DNA from: Oceanospirillum sanctuarii
GTDB taxonomy: Bacteria; Pseudomonadota; Gammaproteobacteria; Pseudomonadales; Halomonadaceae
Assembly: GCF_002150805.1 (NCBI RefSeq)
Contig: NZ_MTBA01000004.1
Coordinates: 1,100,095-1,164,094 of the forward strand
DNA length: 64,000 nucleotides
Direction: 5' to 3'
The translations under genes were made by a program, and so were the position numbers. The first letter of the stretch is position 1; each line of letters starts with the position of its first letter. Below are positions 9,522-17,758 of this stretch, piece after piece. The notes beneath the pieces are model-generated. The model saw only the letters and a program-made list of their open reading frames with translations. It had not been told where the DNA came from and did not search any database.

Positions 9522-11111
9522 TTGACCAAAACCATCAAAGATCGTATCGAGTTTTTACGCCCTGTTGCCCAGCGCGGTCTGTTTACCCAGATCAAGCGCG
9601 GACTCGAAAAGGAAGGTTTACGTACAACGCCAACAAGCAATCTGGCGCAAACCGATCACCCGAAGGCTCTTGGTTCAACACTGACCCACCCCTACATCAC
9701 CACAGACTATTCGGAAGCGCTGCTGGAGTTTATTACGCCGGTATCCAGCAAACTGAATGAAACGCTGGATTTTCTGAAGGATCTGCACGCTTTCAGCTAT
9801 CGTCACTTGGGTGACGAAGTGATCTGGCCTGCCAGCATGCCGTGCAAATTGCAGGGTAATGAGAGCATCCCCATCGCCCGCTACGGCAGCTCAAACTCCG
9901 GCACCATGAAAACCGTTTACCGTCATGGCCTGTCCTGGCGTTACGGCCGCATCATGCAGTCGATTGCGGGTCTGCACTACAACTTCTCCCTGCCGGAGCA
10001 GTTGTGGCCAGCACTGCTGCACCTGAAATATCCTGAGCGCGATGCCAAAGATCCTCAGGTTCTGCAGGACTTTATCTCAGAACAGTATTTTGCCCTGATC
10101 CGAAATTTCCGCCGCTACAGCTGGCTGCTGCTTTACCTGTTTGGTGCTTCACCAGCGGTGGATAAGAGCTTTGTTGAAGGCAAACAGCACCCGCTGGATG
10201 AACTGGATCAGGACAGCCTTTATCTGCCCTACGCAACCTCACTGCGTATGAGCGGACTGGGTTACCAGAACAATGTTCAGTCGAGCCTTAAGATCTGCTT
10301 TAACTCCCTGGAAAATTACGTTCGCACCCTGACCCATGCGATCCAAACCCCTTATGCGCCATATCAGGAACTGGGCGTAAAGGTGGATGATACCTACCGT
10401 CAGCTGAACACCAATATCCTGCAGATCGAAAACGAATACTACAGCGACATCCGTCCGAAGCGTGTCGCGGAGAGTGGAGAACGCCCATCTGAAGCGCTGA
10501 CCGAGCGCGGCGTTGAGTACATTGAGGTGCGCTGCATCGATCTGAACCCGTTTGAAGCCATTGGCATCACAGAAACTCAGGCACGCTTTGTCGATACCTT
10601 CCTGCTGTTCTGTTTGCTGGAAAACAGTGCTCAGATTCCGGATGACGAGTGCGCCATGCTGGATGAGAATCACAGCAAGATTGTTAATCGTGGCCGTGAA
10701 CCGGGTCTTATGCTGCAAACGCCAGAGGGTGAGCTTTCCCGAGAGCAGTGGAGTCATCAGCTGTTTGATCGCCTGCAACCTGTGGCGGATCTGCTGGATA
10801 GCGCCAATGACAAAGCGGAACATAAGGCCGCACTGGATGCGTTCCGCCCATTGATCGACCAACCGGAACTGACACCTTCAGCCAAAGTGCTTGAGGCGGT
10901 TCGTAAAGTCGGTAGCTTTACTGCCTTTGCCCAGCAGCAGGCGAATCAACAGGCTGAAGTACTGCGCACAGCTCCAATCAACAAAGCTCGCGAAGCGCTG
11001 TTCAGCCAGCTGTCAGAAAGCTCTATTCGTCAGCAGTCCGATCTGGAAGAAGCTGATCTGGTAGATTTCGACACCTTCCTGGCTAACTACATGGCTCGCC
11101 AGAGCGCATAA
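9522..11111 (+). CDS. gshA: Glutamate-cysteine ligase, class I
   Basis: GshA joins glutamate and cysteine with ATP, the first step of glutathione synthesis in the cytosol. The 529-residue sequence (E. coli 518) has the class I hallmarks: an early GLEKEGLR glutamate-binding motif, TDYSEALLEFITP, GDEVIWPASMPC and LHYNFSLPEQLWP. The start is TTG, preceded by AGGGGAAG at good spacing; the first in-frame ATG is far inside conserved sequence, so TTG is the only sensible choice. Use of TTG may limit expression. The gene stands alone, followed by a strong terminator. Confidence 0.95.
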   Translation: MTKTIKDRIEFLRPVAQRGLFTQIKRGLEKEGLRTTPTSNLAQTDHPKALGSTLTHPYITTDYSEALLEFITPVSSKLNETLDFLKDLHAFSYRHLGDEVIWPASMPCKLQGNESIPIARYGSSNSGTMKTVYRHGLSWRYGRIMQSIAGLHYNFSLPEQLWPALLHLKYPERDAKDPQVLQDFISEQYFALIRNFRRYSWLLLYLFGASPAVDKSFVEGKQHPLDELDQDSLYLPYATSLRMSGLGYQNNVQSSLKICFNSLENYVRTLTHAIQTPYAPYQELGVKVDDTYRQLNTNILQIENEYYSDIRPKRVAESGERPSEALTERGVEYIEVRCIDLNPFEAIGITETQARFVDTFLLFCLLENSAQIPDDECAMLDENHSKIVNRGREPGLMLQTPEGELSREQWSHQLFDRLQPVADLLDSANDKAEHKAALDAFRPLIDQPELTPSAKVLEAVRKVGSFTAFAQQQANQQAEVLRTAPINKAREALFSQLSESSIRQQSDLEEADLVDFDTFLANYMARQSA

Positions 11112-11139
11112 AGCTCAACGTCTTTTTTCGACAAAAACA

Positions 11140-11173
11140 AAAAAACCGCTGATGAATCATCAGCGGTTTTTTT
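11140..11173. terminator. Bidirectional terminator between gshA and the FliL-like gene
   Basis: AAAAACCGCTGATGA pairs with TCATCAGCGGTTTTTTT in a near-perfect stem. A tracts and T tracts on both sides allow it to serve the convergent genes gshA and the minus-strand gene at 11211. Confidence 0.85.
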
Positions 11174-11210
11174 ATGCCGTCAGGCTGTGATGGTCTAAAC
11201 CATCGGCAGC

Positions 11211-11624
11211 TTACTTCTGATAGATAAAGTTCAGTACCAGCAGATCGTCGATCACAGGGTGACCCACCTCTTTCTGCATCAGGTCTTTAACAGCCTGAGC
11301 GGCTTCCATACGAATCTGCTCCTGACCAACTGGTGTTGTCACCGCCTCATCAGTCTGACGACTGAACAGCGAAACCAGCTCGTTACGGATCAGCGGCATG
11401 TGGTGACTAACCGTTTGCTCTGCCAAAGGAGAGCTGGTTACCAGCGTGATATCAGCCTTCAGATATTTCAGGCGACCCGGACCACCATAGTTCAGTACAA
11501 AAGAGGGCTTCACTTCGGTGTAAGCGATAGGCGAACCTTCAGCTCCTTCTTCTGCCCAGCTTTGCATGCTTGCACCAAACATAATCAGAACCGCCAGCAG
11601 GCTATGTTTCACTAACTTAATCAC
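11211..11624 (-). CDS. FliL-family protein
   Basis: This 137-residue secreted or membrane-anchored protein has an N-terminal hydrophobic segment (HSLLAVLIMFGASMQSWA, a likely signal peptide cut before EE). Its C-terminal domain resembles FliL of the flagellar basal body: YLKADITLV, then HHMPLIRNELVSLFS and a final DDLLVLNFIYQ. Stand-alone FliL-like proteins like this are found in Pseudomonas and relatives outside the flagellar operons. The start is GTG, with GGAGAG six bases upstream. It is convergent with gshA. A direct role in motility is possible but not shown; the many chemoreceptors nearby make it plausible. Confidence 0.7.
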   Translation of the reverse strand: MIKLVKHSLLAVLIMFGASMQSWAEEGAEGSPIAYTEVKPSFVLNYGGPGRLKYLKADITLVTSSPLAEQTVSHHMPLIRNELVSLFSRQTDEAVTTPVGQEQIRMEAAQAVKDLMQKEVGHPVIDDLLVLNFIYQK

Positions 11625-11873
11625 TCAGCACTCTCCAATTTAATCATTATCCGCTTTATTAGGATCCTTCCGCAGTTATGGGGAACCTGCCGGAATGAAA
11701 ACACTCTATGGGAGCATCCCGGATTCACCTCCGTGGCGCTGCCTGAGTCAAATATCGTTCTATTGTAGGGCTGCAACGGATTTTTTCCAATGCACAAGCC
11801 GCATATAATAAGGCTCTGGCAAACAGGTTGCTTCAGATGTTTTGCCTTTATCACCTAAAACTAAGGACAGAGA

Positions 11874-12368
11874 ATGACCCTGAATTACCGCACCCTTAAT
11901 CTGGCGGGTTTTGTCGCCTGTTTTCTGCTGATCGCCAGCGCTCTGGTTATGCAGCATGTTTTTGAACTGGAGCCTTGTCCGCTGTGTATCTTCCAGCGTA
12001 TCAGCTTTATGGTCGCCGGTGGCCTCTTCCTGATCGGCGCCTTGTTTAATCCTGTTTCGGCGGGTAAGCGTAAGCTTATCAGTGGCCTTAACCTGCTGGC
12101 TCTGGCTGCAGGTATTGGCCTGGCACTGCGTCATATCTGGCTGCAGAATCTGCCACCTTCCGAAGTTCCGTCCTGCGGCCCAGGTCTGGACTATATGCTG
12201 GAAGTACTGCCCTTTACCTCCGTGATCAGTCAGGTACTGAGCGGTAGCGGCGAATGCGCTGAGATCTCCTGGACCTTCATGGGACTCTCGATTCCGTGGT
12301 GGACTATGTTTGCCTATATCGGCCTTGCAGGTCTGGTTTTTCTGGCTCACCGCAAAGCGAAGCAATAA
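11874..12368 (+). CDS. dsbB: Disulfide bond formation protein DsbB
   Basis: DsbB reoxidises DsbA and passes electrons to quinone in the inner membrane. The 164-residue protein has four predicted membrane helices. It has both periplasmic cysteine pairs: CPLC at C35/C38 in the first loop, and C101 with C128 in the second. GLALRHIWLQ after the third helix is also family-typical. A TATAAT element lies about 65 bp upstream of the ATG. It is followed by rsd about 160 bp downstream. Confidence 0.95.
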   Translation: MTLNYRTLNLAGFVACFLLIASALVMQHVFELEPCPLCIFQRISFMVAGGLFLIGALFNPVSAGKRKLISGLNLLALAAGIGLALRHIWLQNLPPSEVPSCGPGLDYMLEVLPFTSVISQVLSGSGECAEISWTFMGLSIPWWTMFAYIGLAGLVFLAHRKAKQ

Positions 12369-12526
12369 ACAGGCATACTGAATACTTCAGAAAATCCGAC
12401 GGCCGATATTTGCATACAAACACAGGTGACATTGCATAACCGCTACCGTATGCTAAGGACGAAACCCGTCTTTGATGAGCGATTCTGCAACGGCCTGTCA
12501 GGCCGTCGAGATGCTGGAGGTCTGCC

Positions 12527-13003
12527 ATGCTTGAAGGTTGTAAAAATGCCCGTGAACGCTGGAGTGGCGTACACGAGATGATCGACAAATGGCTTCAGGA
12601 ACGTCAGGAGCTGATCGTTTGCTACACCGAACTGGCCCATCTGGTTAAAACCGACACCGCGCCAGGAACCGAGCAGGTTCAGGCATTATGCGATGTTATG
12701 GTGGACTACACATCAGCAGGTCACTTTGAAATTTTTGAACAGCTCTGCCGGGAAGCAGAAGCCTTCTCAGATCAGGATGCGATTGAACTCAGCCAGAAGA
12801 TTTTCCCGCTGATTCAGAAAAGCACCGATGTCATTCTTGATTTTAACGAAGCCTACGGCGCCAGTACTGTCGCTGATGAAGCTCTGGCTAAACTGCCGGA
12901 TGAACTATCCCGATTGGGTGAGTTTCTGGCAGACCGCTTCCAGCATGAAGACACCCTGATCGAAACCTTGCACACAGCCCATAGGGAACTTGTAGACTCA
13001 TGA
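12527..13003 (+). CDS. rsd: Rsd/AlgQ-family anti-sigma-70 regulator
   Basis: Rsd/AlgQ binds region 4 of the housekeeping sigma factor and helps shift RNA polymerase to alternative sigma factors. The 158-residue helical protein matches the family from the start: a C-K-N-A-x-E-R-W-x-G-V-H segment, then WLQERQELIV, GHFEIFEQL and an FQHEDTLIE end. GGAGGT precedes the ATG. The stop overlaps the next ATG (ATGA), so the two genes are translationally coupled. A GC-rich hairpin (ACGGCCT and complement) lies in the leader near 12490-12510. Sigma-54 promoters elsewhere in this window are the kind of target Rsd would favour. Confidence 0.92.
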   Translation: MLEGCKNARERWSGVHEMIDKWLQERQELIVCYTELAHLVKTDTAPGTEQVQALCDVMVDYTSAGHFEIFEQLCREAEAFSDQDAIELSQKIFPLIQKSTDVILDFNEAYGASTVADEALAKLPDELSRLGEFLADRFQHEDTLIETLHTAHRELVDS

Positions 13004-13992
13004 TCCACGCCGGTAAAACTGCAGCCTCTGCTGTATTGGCCGCACTTTTTCTGACACTGTCCGGTTGCTCTGATCTGACACCACCGGAACAGACCTGGCC
13101 GCTGGCGGCCAAAGGTCATTACGATGCCGCTCTGTCTGATAACGGCAGTCTGGCGATTGTTGCTTCGATTAACCATGGCGGCAGCCTGTGGCAGCTGCCT
13201 CAGCACGAGCGTGTTTTTAACTGGAACCACAAAGCAGATACCTTTTCTCTGCTGGACCATGTGGCAATTTCCGGTGACGGCCGCTTTGGTGCTACCGCTG
13301 AACAAAGTAAGCTGACACTCTGGGATGCAACCTCCGGTAAATACCTCAATTTCTGGGCACTACCGGCGAATATCCGCAGTCTCGATATCTCTGCTGACGG
13401 CCAGTTCCTGCTGGCAGGCCTTGATAACAGCACAGCTGTTCTGATCAGCACAGCTCAGGGTAAAGGTGTTCGCACCTTTACTGCAGATGATCAGGTATCC
13501 TCTGTAGCACTGAGCGCTGACAATACCATGGCAATGGGCGGCACCCGCATCGGATCGGTCTATCTGTGGAATACGGAAGACGGCGAGGTTCGAGGCCAGT
13601 GGTCCCACGATAACCAGATTCGTTCTATGGCGATCGCTCCGGATAACCGCTTTGCCTTTAGCGGTGCGCAAGCAGGTTCAGGGGTTGTTGTTGATCTGAC
13701 CAGCGGTCAGATTGCGATGAATATTGATATCAACCGTGGTGGCGAAATCGCTGCTGCTACCTATACCGCAGCAAGCTTCAGCCAGAGCCAGAATCTACTG
13801 GTCACAGGCAGCAGCACCGGCAAACTCAAGCTTTGGGATCTGTCGGCGAAAAAAGAGATCGCGGATTGGGAAGCAACCAAGCGTGATGCCTGGAAACCCT
13901 CCGGCGTCAGTATTCAGGACATCGCTTTTGTTGGTGGCAATAAACTGAGAGCCGTTGCCAGCAATGGCCTTGCTTACGAGTTTGCCCGCTAA
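13000..13992 (+). CDS. WD40-repeat-like lipoprotein
   Basis: This 330-residue predicted lipoprotein has a lipobox LSGC with the lipidated cysteine at C23, followed by Ser-Asp; Asp at +2 in many bacteria favours inner-membrane retention, but here +1 is Ser and +2 is Asp. The rest is built of beta-propeller repeats: recurring patterns such as VAISGDGRFGAT, LTLWDATSGK, LDISADGQFLLAG, VYLWNTEDGEV and LKLWDLSAKKE. This suggests about six or seven WD40-like blades. It probably scaffolds a protein complex at the periplasmic face. Its ATG overlaps the rsd stop, which is unusual because Rsd is a cytosolic anti-sigma factor. Function unknown. Confidence 0.82.
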   Translation: MIHAGKTAASAVLAALFLTLSGCSDLTPPEQTWPLAAKGHYDAALSDNGSLAIVASINHGGSLWQLPQHERVFNWNHKADTFSLLDHVAISGDGRFGATAEQSKLTLWDATSGKYLNFWALPANIRSLDISADGQFLLAGLDNSTAVLISTAQGKGVRTFTADDQVSSVALSADNTMAMGGTRIGSVYLWNTEDGEVRGQWSHDNQIRSMAIAPDNRFAFSGAQAGSGVVVDLTSGQIAMNIDINRGGEIAAATYTAASFSQSQNLLVTGSSTGKLKLWDLSAKKEIADWEATKRDAWKPSGVSIQDIAFVGGNKLRAVASNGLAYEFAR

Positions 13993-14014
13993 CTTCTCAT
14001 AAAGGCTTTAAAAC

Positions 14015-14046
14015 AAAAAAACCGGTAATCATTACCGGTTTTTTTT
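14015..14046. terminator. Bidirectional terminator between WD40 lipoprotein and ferritin genes
   Basis: AAAAAACCGGTAAT pairs with ATTACCGGTTTTTTTT around a two-base centre. It serves two convergent genes. Confidence 0.85.
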
Positions 14047-14070
14047 GTTTCTGGAAGCGTACAGATAAGA

Positions 14071-14604
14071 TCAGAACTGAGGCTCTGAACTGTCCATAAC
14101 GCTACCGGATTCTTTACCGACCATACGGCCAATCTCTTTATCGATAAAGAACAAACCTTTACCGTCTTCGCCGATAATCTCAATCTTATCCAGAATGCCT
14201 TTAAACAGCTTCTCTTCTTCGTGCTGCTCAGCAACGTACCACTGCAGGAAGCTGAAGGTTGAATAATCCTGTTCTGTAAAAGCAGTATGCGCCAGCTCGT
14301 TAATCTTCTGAGTGATCAGGCACTCATGCTCGAATACCTTTTCAAACAGATCTTTGATCGATTCAAACTCAGTTGGCGGCGCATCAATCGCACCCAATTT
14401 TGCCATAGCGCCGGTCTCATTCACGTAGGTGAATAAGCGCTTCATGTGCTCCATCTCTTCATCTGCATGCTTCTGCAGAAACTCAGCACAACCTTCAAAG
14501 CCTTTATCTTCAGCCCACGCACTCATCTGCAGGTAAAGGTTAGAGGAATAAAATTCCAGGTTGATCTGTTCATTCAAACGATCAATCATCGCTTTTTTTA
14601 ACAT
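14071..14604 (-). CDS. ftnA: Non-heme ferritin
   Basis: FtnA forms a 24-subunit shell that oxidises Fe(II) and stores iron in the cytosol. The 177-residue four-helix protein has the ferroxidase ligands of the family: the early Glu in [10 protein letters not shown], the E-E-M-E-H-M pair of helix B and the Glu of FEHECLIT, with [12 protein letters not shown] later. The C-terminal extension after helix E ([15 protein letters not shown]) is slightly longer than in E. coli FtnA (165). GGAGAG sits before the ATG. About 100 bp upstream lies a small Cys-rich gene on the same strand, with a Fur box ahead of it, so the two may share a transcript. Confidence 0.95.
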   Translation of the reverse strand: MLKKAMIDRLNEQINLEFYSSNLYLQMSAWAEDKGFEGCAEFLQKHADEEMEHMKRLFTYVNETGAMAKLGAIDAPPTEFESIKDLFEKVFEHECLITQKINELAHTAFTEQDYSTFSFLQWYVAEQHEEEKLFKGILDKIEIIGEDGKGLFFIDKEIGRMVGKESGSVMDSSEPQF

Positions 14605-14707
14605 GGACTCTCCTAGTGAGGCGGGTAATTGCTATGGCTGAATCATACCGTTGACGGGATATCGATGACAATTCAGTGACATACCATCAGGTCTTTATCG
14701 GGTTGGA

Positions 14708-14875
14708 CTACATCTCGAGGGGGCGGCAGAGTCGCTTCTTATCCGAGGCCGAACGAGCGCACTTACCGCAGAGATAGTTGCTGGAGCGGGTAACCTGAGT
14801 CAGCTCCTCAAAGTGCTTGCTGATATCGCTTTTATCCAGCTTACACAGACGACCGGGCTTCAGAGACTTAGCCAT
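14708..14875 (-). CDS. Small four-cysteine protein upstream of ferritin
   Basis: This is a 55-residue basic protein that I read directly on the minus strand; it starts MAKSLKPGRLCKLDK and ends RLCRPLEM. Four cysteines at C11, C36, C39 and C50 (C-x24-C-x2-C-x10-C) look like a metal site, zinc or iron. TGAGG lies about ten bases upstream of the ATG. Codon use looks like that of real genes here, and the frame is closed by TAG just before the ftnA leader. A Fur-type box 74 bp upstream points to iron control. No named family is recognised. A role in iron storage, release or regulation next to FtnA is inference from position. Confidence 0.75.
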   Translation of the reverse strand: MAKSLKPGRLCKLDKSDISKHFEELTQVTRSSNYLCGKCARSASDKKRLCRPLEM

Positions 14876-14948
14876 GAAATAAGAACCTCAGAAAAGTACA
14901 CAACGGATAATCGAACAGCGCACATGCAACTGATTAAGACTTACAAAC

Positions 14949-14967
14949 AATAATGATTATCATATAA
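14949..14967. promoter_or_regulatory. Fur box
   Basis: AATAATGATTATCATATAA matches the 19-bp Fur consensus GATAATGATAATCATTATC at 13 positions, including the central TGAT-ATCAT core. It lies 74 bp upstream of the small four-cysteine gene and faces the ftnA direction. It could repress the small gene, and by read-through ftnA, under iron-rich conditions. Confidence 0.6.
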
Positions 14968-15030
14968 AAGCCATCCCGGAAAAGAAAGCTTTGTTATGCA
15001 CAAATTCTGATATGACCAAAGGAAGCCCCT

Positions 15031-16230
15031 TCAGATATCAGAAAAGTCAGGACGACTCTCGGCTTTCTCGTACATATCATCATCCTGATGCAAAGACGAC
15101 ATCAGAAGACTACCCAGCTGACGATCAGTCACCAACTGATTCCGGCCACGGTTTTTCGCCGAGTAAACAGCGATATCCGCCCGGTGCATGGTCTCTTCGA
15201 TAGGCTCTTTAGGCCGATACTGAGTCACGCCAATACTGGCGGTCACATTGTGACCCGGATCCAGAATATCCAGTTGGGCATGCTCCATCGATACTCGCAG
15301 GCGATCAGCTACCTGAATAGCACCTTCCAAAGGTGTTCTGACTAATACCAAAACAAACTCTTCACCACCTAAGCGGGCAACAAAGTCCACCTCTCTGACA
15401 CTGTTACGGGCAATATCAGCAAAGGTCTGCAGCACCTCATCACCCGCTTTATGGCCGTAACGATCATTCACCTGCTTGAAGTGATCCAAATCGACAAAAC
15501 AGAGGCTGAAGTCATAATCGCCACGGGCGGCCAACGCCTGCTGACGGCGCAGAATCTCCATCAGATGCCGGCGATTATAAAGCCCGGTCAGGTCATCAGT
15601 AATCGCCTGCTCCTTAACCTGCTTCATCACCTCGTTCATCTCCGCATTACGCTTTTTCAGCGCCCAGCGCAGACTGCTGATCTCAGTACCAATAATACTG
15701 ACCCCCACCAGCATAAAGATGAACACCAGAGCGCTCAGAGTTTGCTCCGTCAGCCCAGCACCATCGCCTTTAAGCTGATGCAGAAGCATCACCGTGGTGT
15801 AACAGATCAGAATAAAACCACCGACAATAAAAAAGCCCCGCCGCTGCATGCGGAACGCACCAAATAACACCACCAACAGATAGTGCATCAGGAAGACATT
15901 CTGCAGTTCAGGAACCAAATAGATGGAGACAGTATTGGTAAAGGTGTGCCAGATCAGCTGGGGAATGGTTAGGCTGGGATCTTTAAACAGAAGGTTGATG
16001 TCATAGCTGATCATCAGAGGGAAGCAGAGGTTGCCCAACCAGATAAGGGTATAGAGCAAAATAAAATAGGGAAGCGCGAGATCCACCATCCCCAGCAACA
16101 TCGAAAGCACAACGACCGCTGTCAGGACTAATCCCGAGCCGGTTGCCATCAAAGTTCGTCTCATCCTGAGCAGCTGATGCTGATCTTTAGGGACAAGCTG
16201 AGGCATCAGTTTGTCTATTATCGCAATCAT
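15031..16230 (-). CDS. Membrane-bound diguanylate cyclase (GGDEF)
   Basis: The protein makes cyclic di-GMP from two GTP. It has an N-terminal multi-helix membrane part (about five to six helices, roughly residues 25-190) and a C-terminal GGDEF domain with GGEEF at residues 288-292. The allosteric inhibitory site RxxD is present as REVD at 279-282, five residues before it, so product inhibition is likely. I chose the ATG at 16230 (399 residues) because AGAGGGAAAC precedes it directly; an upstream frame to 16281 has only TTG/ATG starts without a ribosome site. The membrane domain is not a family I can name. It may respond to a membrane or small-molecule signal. Confidence 0.88.
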   Translation of the reverse strand: MIAIIDKLMPQLVPKDQHQLLRMRRTLMATGSGLVLTAVVVLSMLLGMVDLALPYFILLYTLIWLGNLCFPLMISYDINLLFKDPSLTIPQLIWHTFTNTVSIYLVPELQNVFLMHYLLVVLFGAFRMQRRGFFIVGGFILICYTTVMLLHQLKGDGAGLTEQTLSALVFIFMLVGVSIIGTEISSLRWALKKRNAEMNEVMKQVKEQAITDDLTGLYNRRHLMEILRRQQALAARGDYDFSLCFVDLDHFKQVNDRYGHKAGDEVLQTFADIARNSVREVDFVARLGGEEFVLVLVRTPLEGAIQVADRLRVSMEHAQLDILDPGHNVTASIGVTQYRPKEPIEETMHRADIAVYSAKNRGRNQLVTDRQLGSLLMSSLHQDDDMYEKAESRPDFSDI

Positions 16231-16447
16231 GTTTCCCTCTGCAGCCTTTTTAATTGTTGTCTTCGCATCCATGCGACCCAAAGGTTTTACCAGAAAAAAA
16301 CTGACTTTCCAATAAAGCTGTCTTTTAAAGTGTACTTAACCCCTTTTTATCTACAGTTCGCAACATAATCTGACGAGATGTCACAGCTAGCGCTGTAACG
16401 CCCACCAGTAGCGGTTTTATTAACCCGCCACGGGCTATGCCCCGTGC

Positions 16448-16453
16448 TATAAT
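16448..16453 (+). promoter_or_regulatory. -10 element (TATAAT) of metR
   Basis: A perfect TATAAT lies 55 bp upstream of the metR ATG. A 6-bp inverted repeat, CACGGG-N6-CCCGTG, at 16429-16446 occupies the spacer and could be an operator. No strong -35 is seen. Confidence 0.55.
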
Positions 16454-16483
16454 GAGCAGAAGTAGATCAAGCAAGAATATTCA

Positions 16484-16496
16484 TGAAATCTATTCA
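16484..16496. promoter_or_regulatory. MetR binding site
   Basis: TGAAATCTATTCA matches the MetR consensus TGAA-N5-TTCA exactly. It lies 11 bp before the metR ATG and downstream of the TATAAT. That placement would let MetR repress its own gene, as known for enteric metR. Confidence 0.65.
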
Positions 16497-16507
16497 AAGA
16501 GATAGCC

Positions 16508-17449
16508 ATGATTGAGATCCGTCACCTCAAAACCCTGATGGCACTGAAAGAGACCGGTAGCCTGGTGGAAGCCGCAGACCGGATTCACCTGACACAATCC
16601 GCCCTCTCACACCAGATTAAAGACCTCGAAGAACGCTTGGGCTGTACACTGTTCGTGCGTAAAAGTAAGCCTCTGCAGTTCACCAGTGCAGGAATGAGGA
16701 TTCTGCAACTGGCAGATGAAGTGATGCCTCTGCTGCGTTCGGCGCAACGGGATCTGGATCGTATGGCGGGTGGAGAAGTGGGTCGCTTGCACATGGCGAT
16801 TGAGTGCCACAGCTGCTTTCAGTGGTTAATGCCTACGATCGACAGTTTTCGCAATAACTGGCCTGAAGTAGAGATGGATTTTGCCTCGGGTTTTAACTTT
16901 GCCCCGCTACCCGCTCTGGCACGCGGTGAACTGGATCTGGTGATCACCTCAGACCCCCAACCTCTTCCGAGCGTTGAATACGTTCCCCTGTTCCGTTACG
17001 AAGGTCTTCTTGCGGTTGCCAAACAGCATGCCCTTGCGAAAAAGAATTTTGTTACCGAGCAGGAGCTGGCTCAGGAAACTCTGATCATCTATCCGGTTGA
17101 ACGGGATCGTCTGGATGTATTTTCTAAGTTCCTGACTCCGGCAGGGCTAGAACCGACAGATACTCGCTCAGCAGAACTGACCATTATGATGATGCAACTG
17201 GTAGCCAGCGGCCGTGGTGTTTGTGCATTACCTAACTGGGCTGCAGCAGAATATCTGGAGCGGGACTACGTGAAAGGCGTTCGCCTTGGTGAAAAAGGCC
17301 TCTGGAGCACACTCTTTGCCGCTGTACGCAAAGACACCATTGATAGCGCCTATATGAAGGATTTCCTGAGGACCGCCCGTGAGGTTTCTTTCCGCACGCT
17401 TTCAGGTATCCAGCCAGCGGACCATAAAACAGATGGCTTAGCGGATTAA
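16508..17449 (+). CDS. metR: LysR-type regulator MetR
   Basis: MetR activates methionine biosynthesis genes such as metE, with homocysteine as co-effector. The 313-residue protein (E. coli 317) has the N-terminal winged helix-turn-helix (LKTLMALKETGSLVEAADRI, then LTQSALSHQIKDLEERLG). The effector domain has the MetR-typical ECHSCFQWLMP at about residues 98-108 and DLVITSDPQ. The MetR-type site in its own promoter strengthens the call. No met gene lies next to it here; the usual divergent metE is absent, so its targets are elsewhere. Confidence 0.92.
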   Translation: MIEIRHLKTLMALKETGSLVEAADRIHLTQSALSHQIKDLEERLGCTLFVRKSKPLQFTSAGMRILQLADEVMPLLRSAQRDLDRMAGGEVGRLHMAIECHSCFQWLMPTIDSFRNNWPEVEMDFASGFNFAPLPALARGELDLVITSDPQPLPSVEYVPLFRYEGLLAVAKQHALAKKNFVTEQELAQETLIIYPVERDRLDVFSKFLTPAGLEPTDTRSAELTIMMMQLVASGRGVCALPNWAAAEYLERDYVKGVRLGEKGLWSTLFAAVRKDTIDSAYMKDFLRTAREVSFRTLSGIQPADHKTDGLAD

Positions 17450-17505
17450 GAGCGTTTGCTGTTGGTGCTTGAGGGCTAAAGAGTTCTGAACAAAAACTGC
17501 AGACG

Positions 17506-17532
17506 AAAAAAAGGGGCCCACTGCATGGCCCC
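17506..17532 (-). terminator. Terminator downstream of the sensor kinase gene
   Basis: GGGGCC-N8-GGCCCC is followed on the minus strand by seven T residues. It lies 227 bp beyond the sensor kinase stop and 57 bp beyond the convergent metR stop. The rest of the 309-bp gap holds no supported gene. Confidence 0.75.
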
Positions 17533-17758
17533 TTCTCAAAAGGAGAGATAAAAAGGATAGAACTCAAGTCTCAGCTACAAATCAACCTGCGTTCCAATTT
17601 ACTGCAGGAAAAATGTTACTGAATGAGCGCCTGCCCTTTCTTGACACTCATCAACAAAATCCGGCCCAACACTTAATCTGAGTCAAAAAGCACCGGATTA
17701 GCATTTTTCGACGAAAATAATGCTGAAATAACCCTTTTCTAACGACAAAAAACTGTCA

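Noticed and set aside
16429..16446. CACGGG-N6-CCCGTG repeat as a terminator
   Set aside because: No T run, and it lies in the metR promoter spacer, so it is at most an operator.
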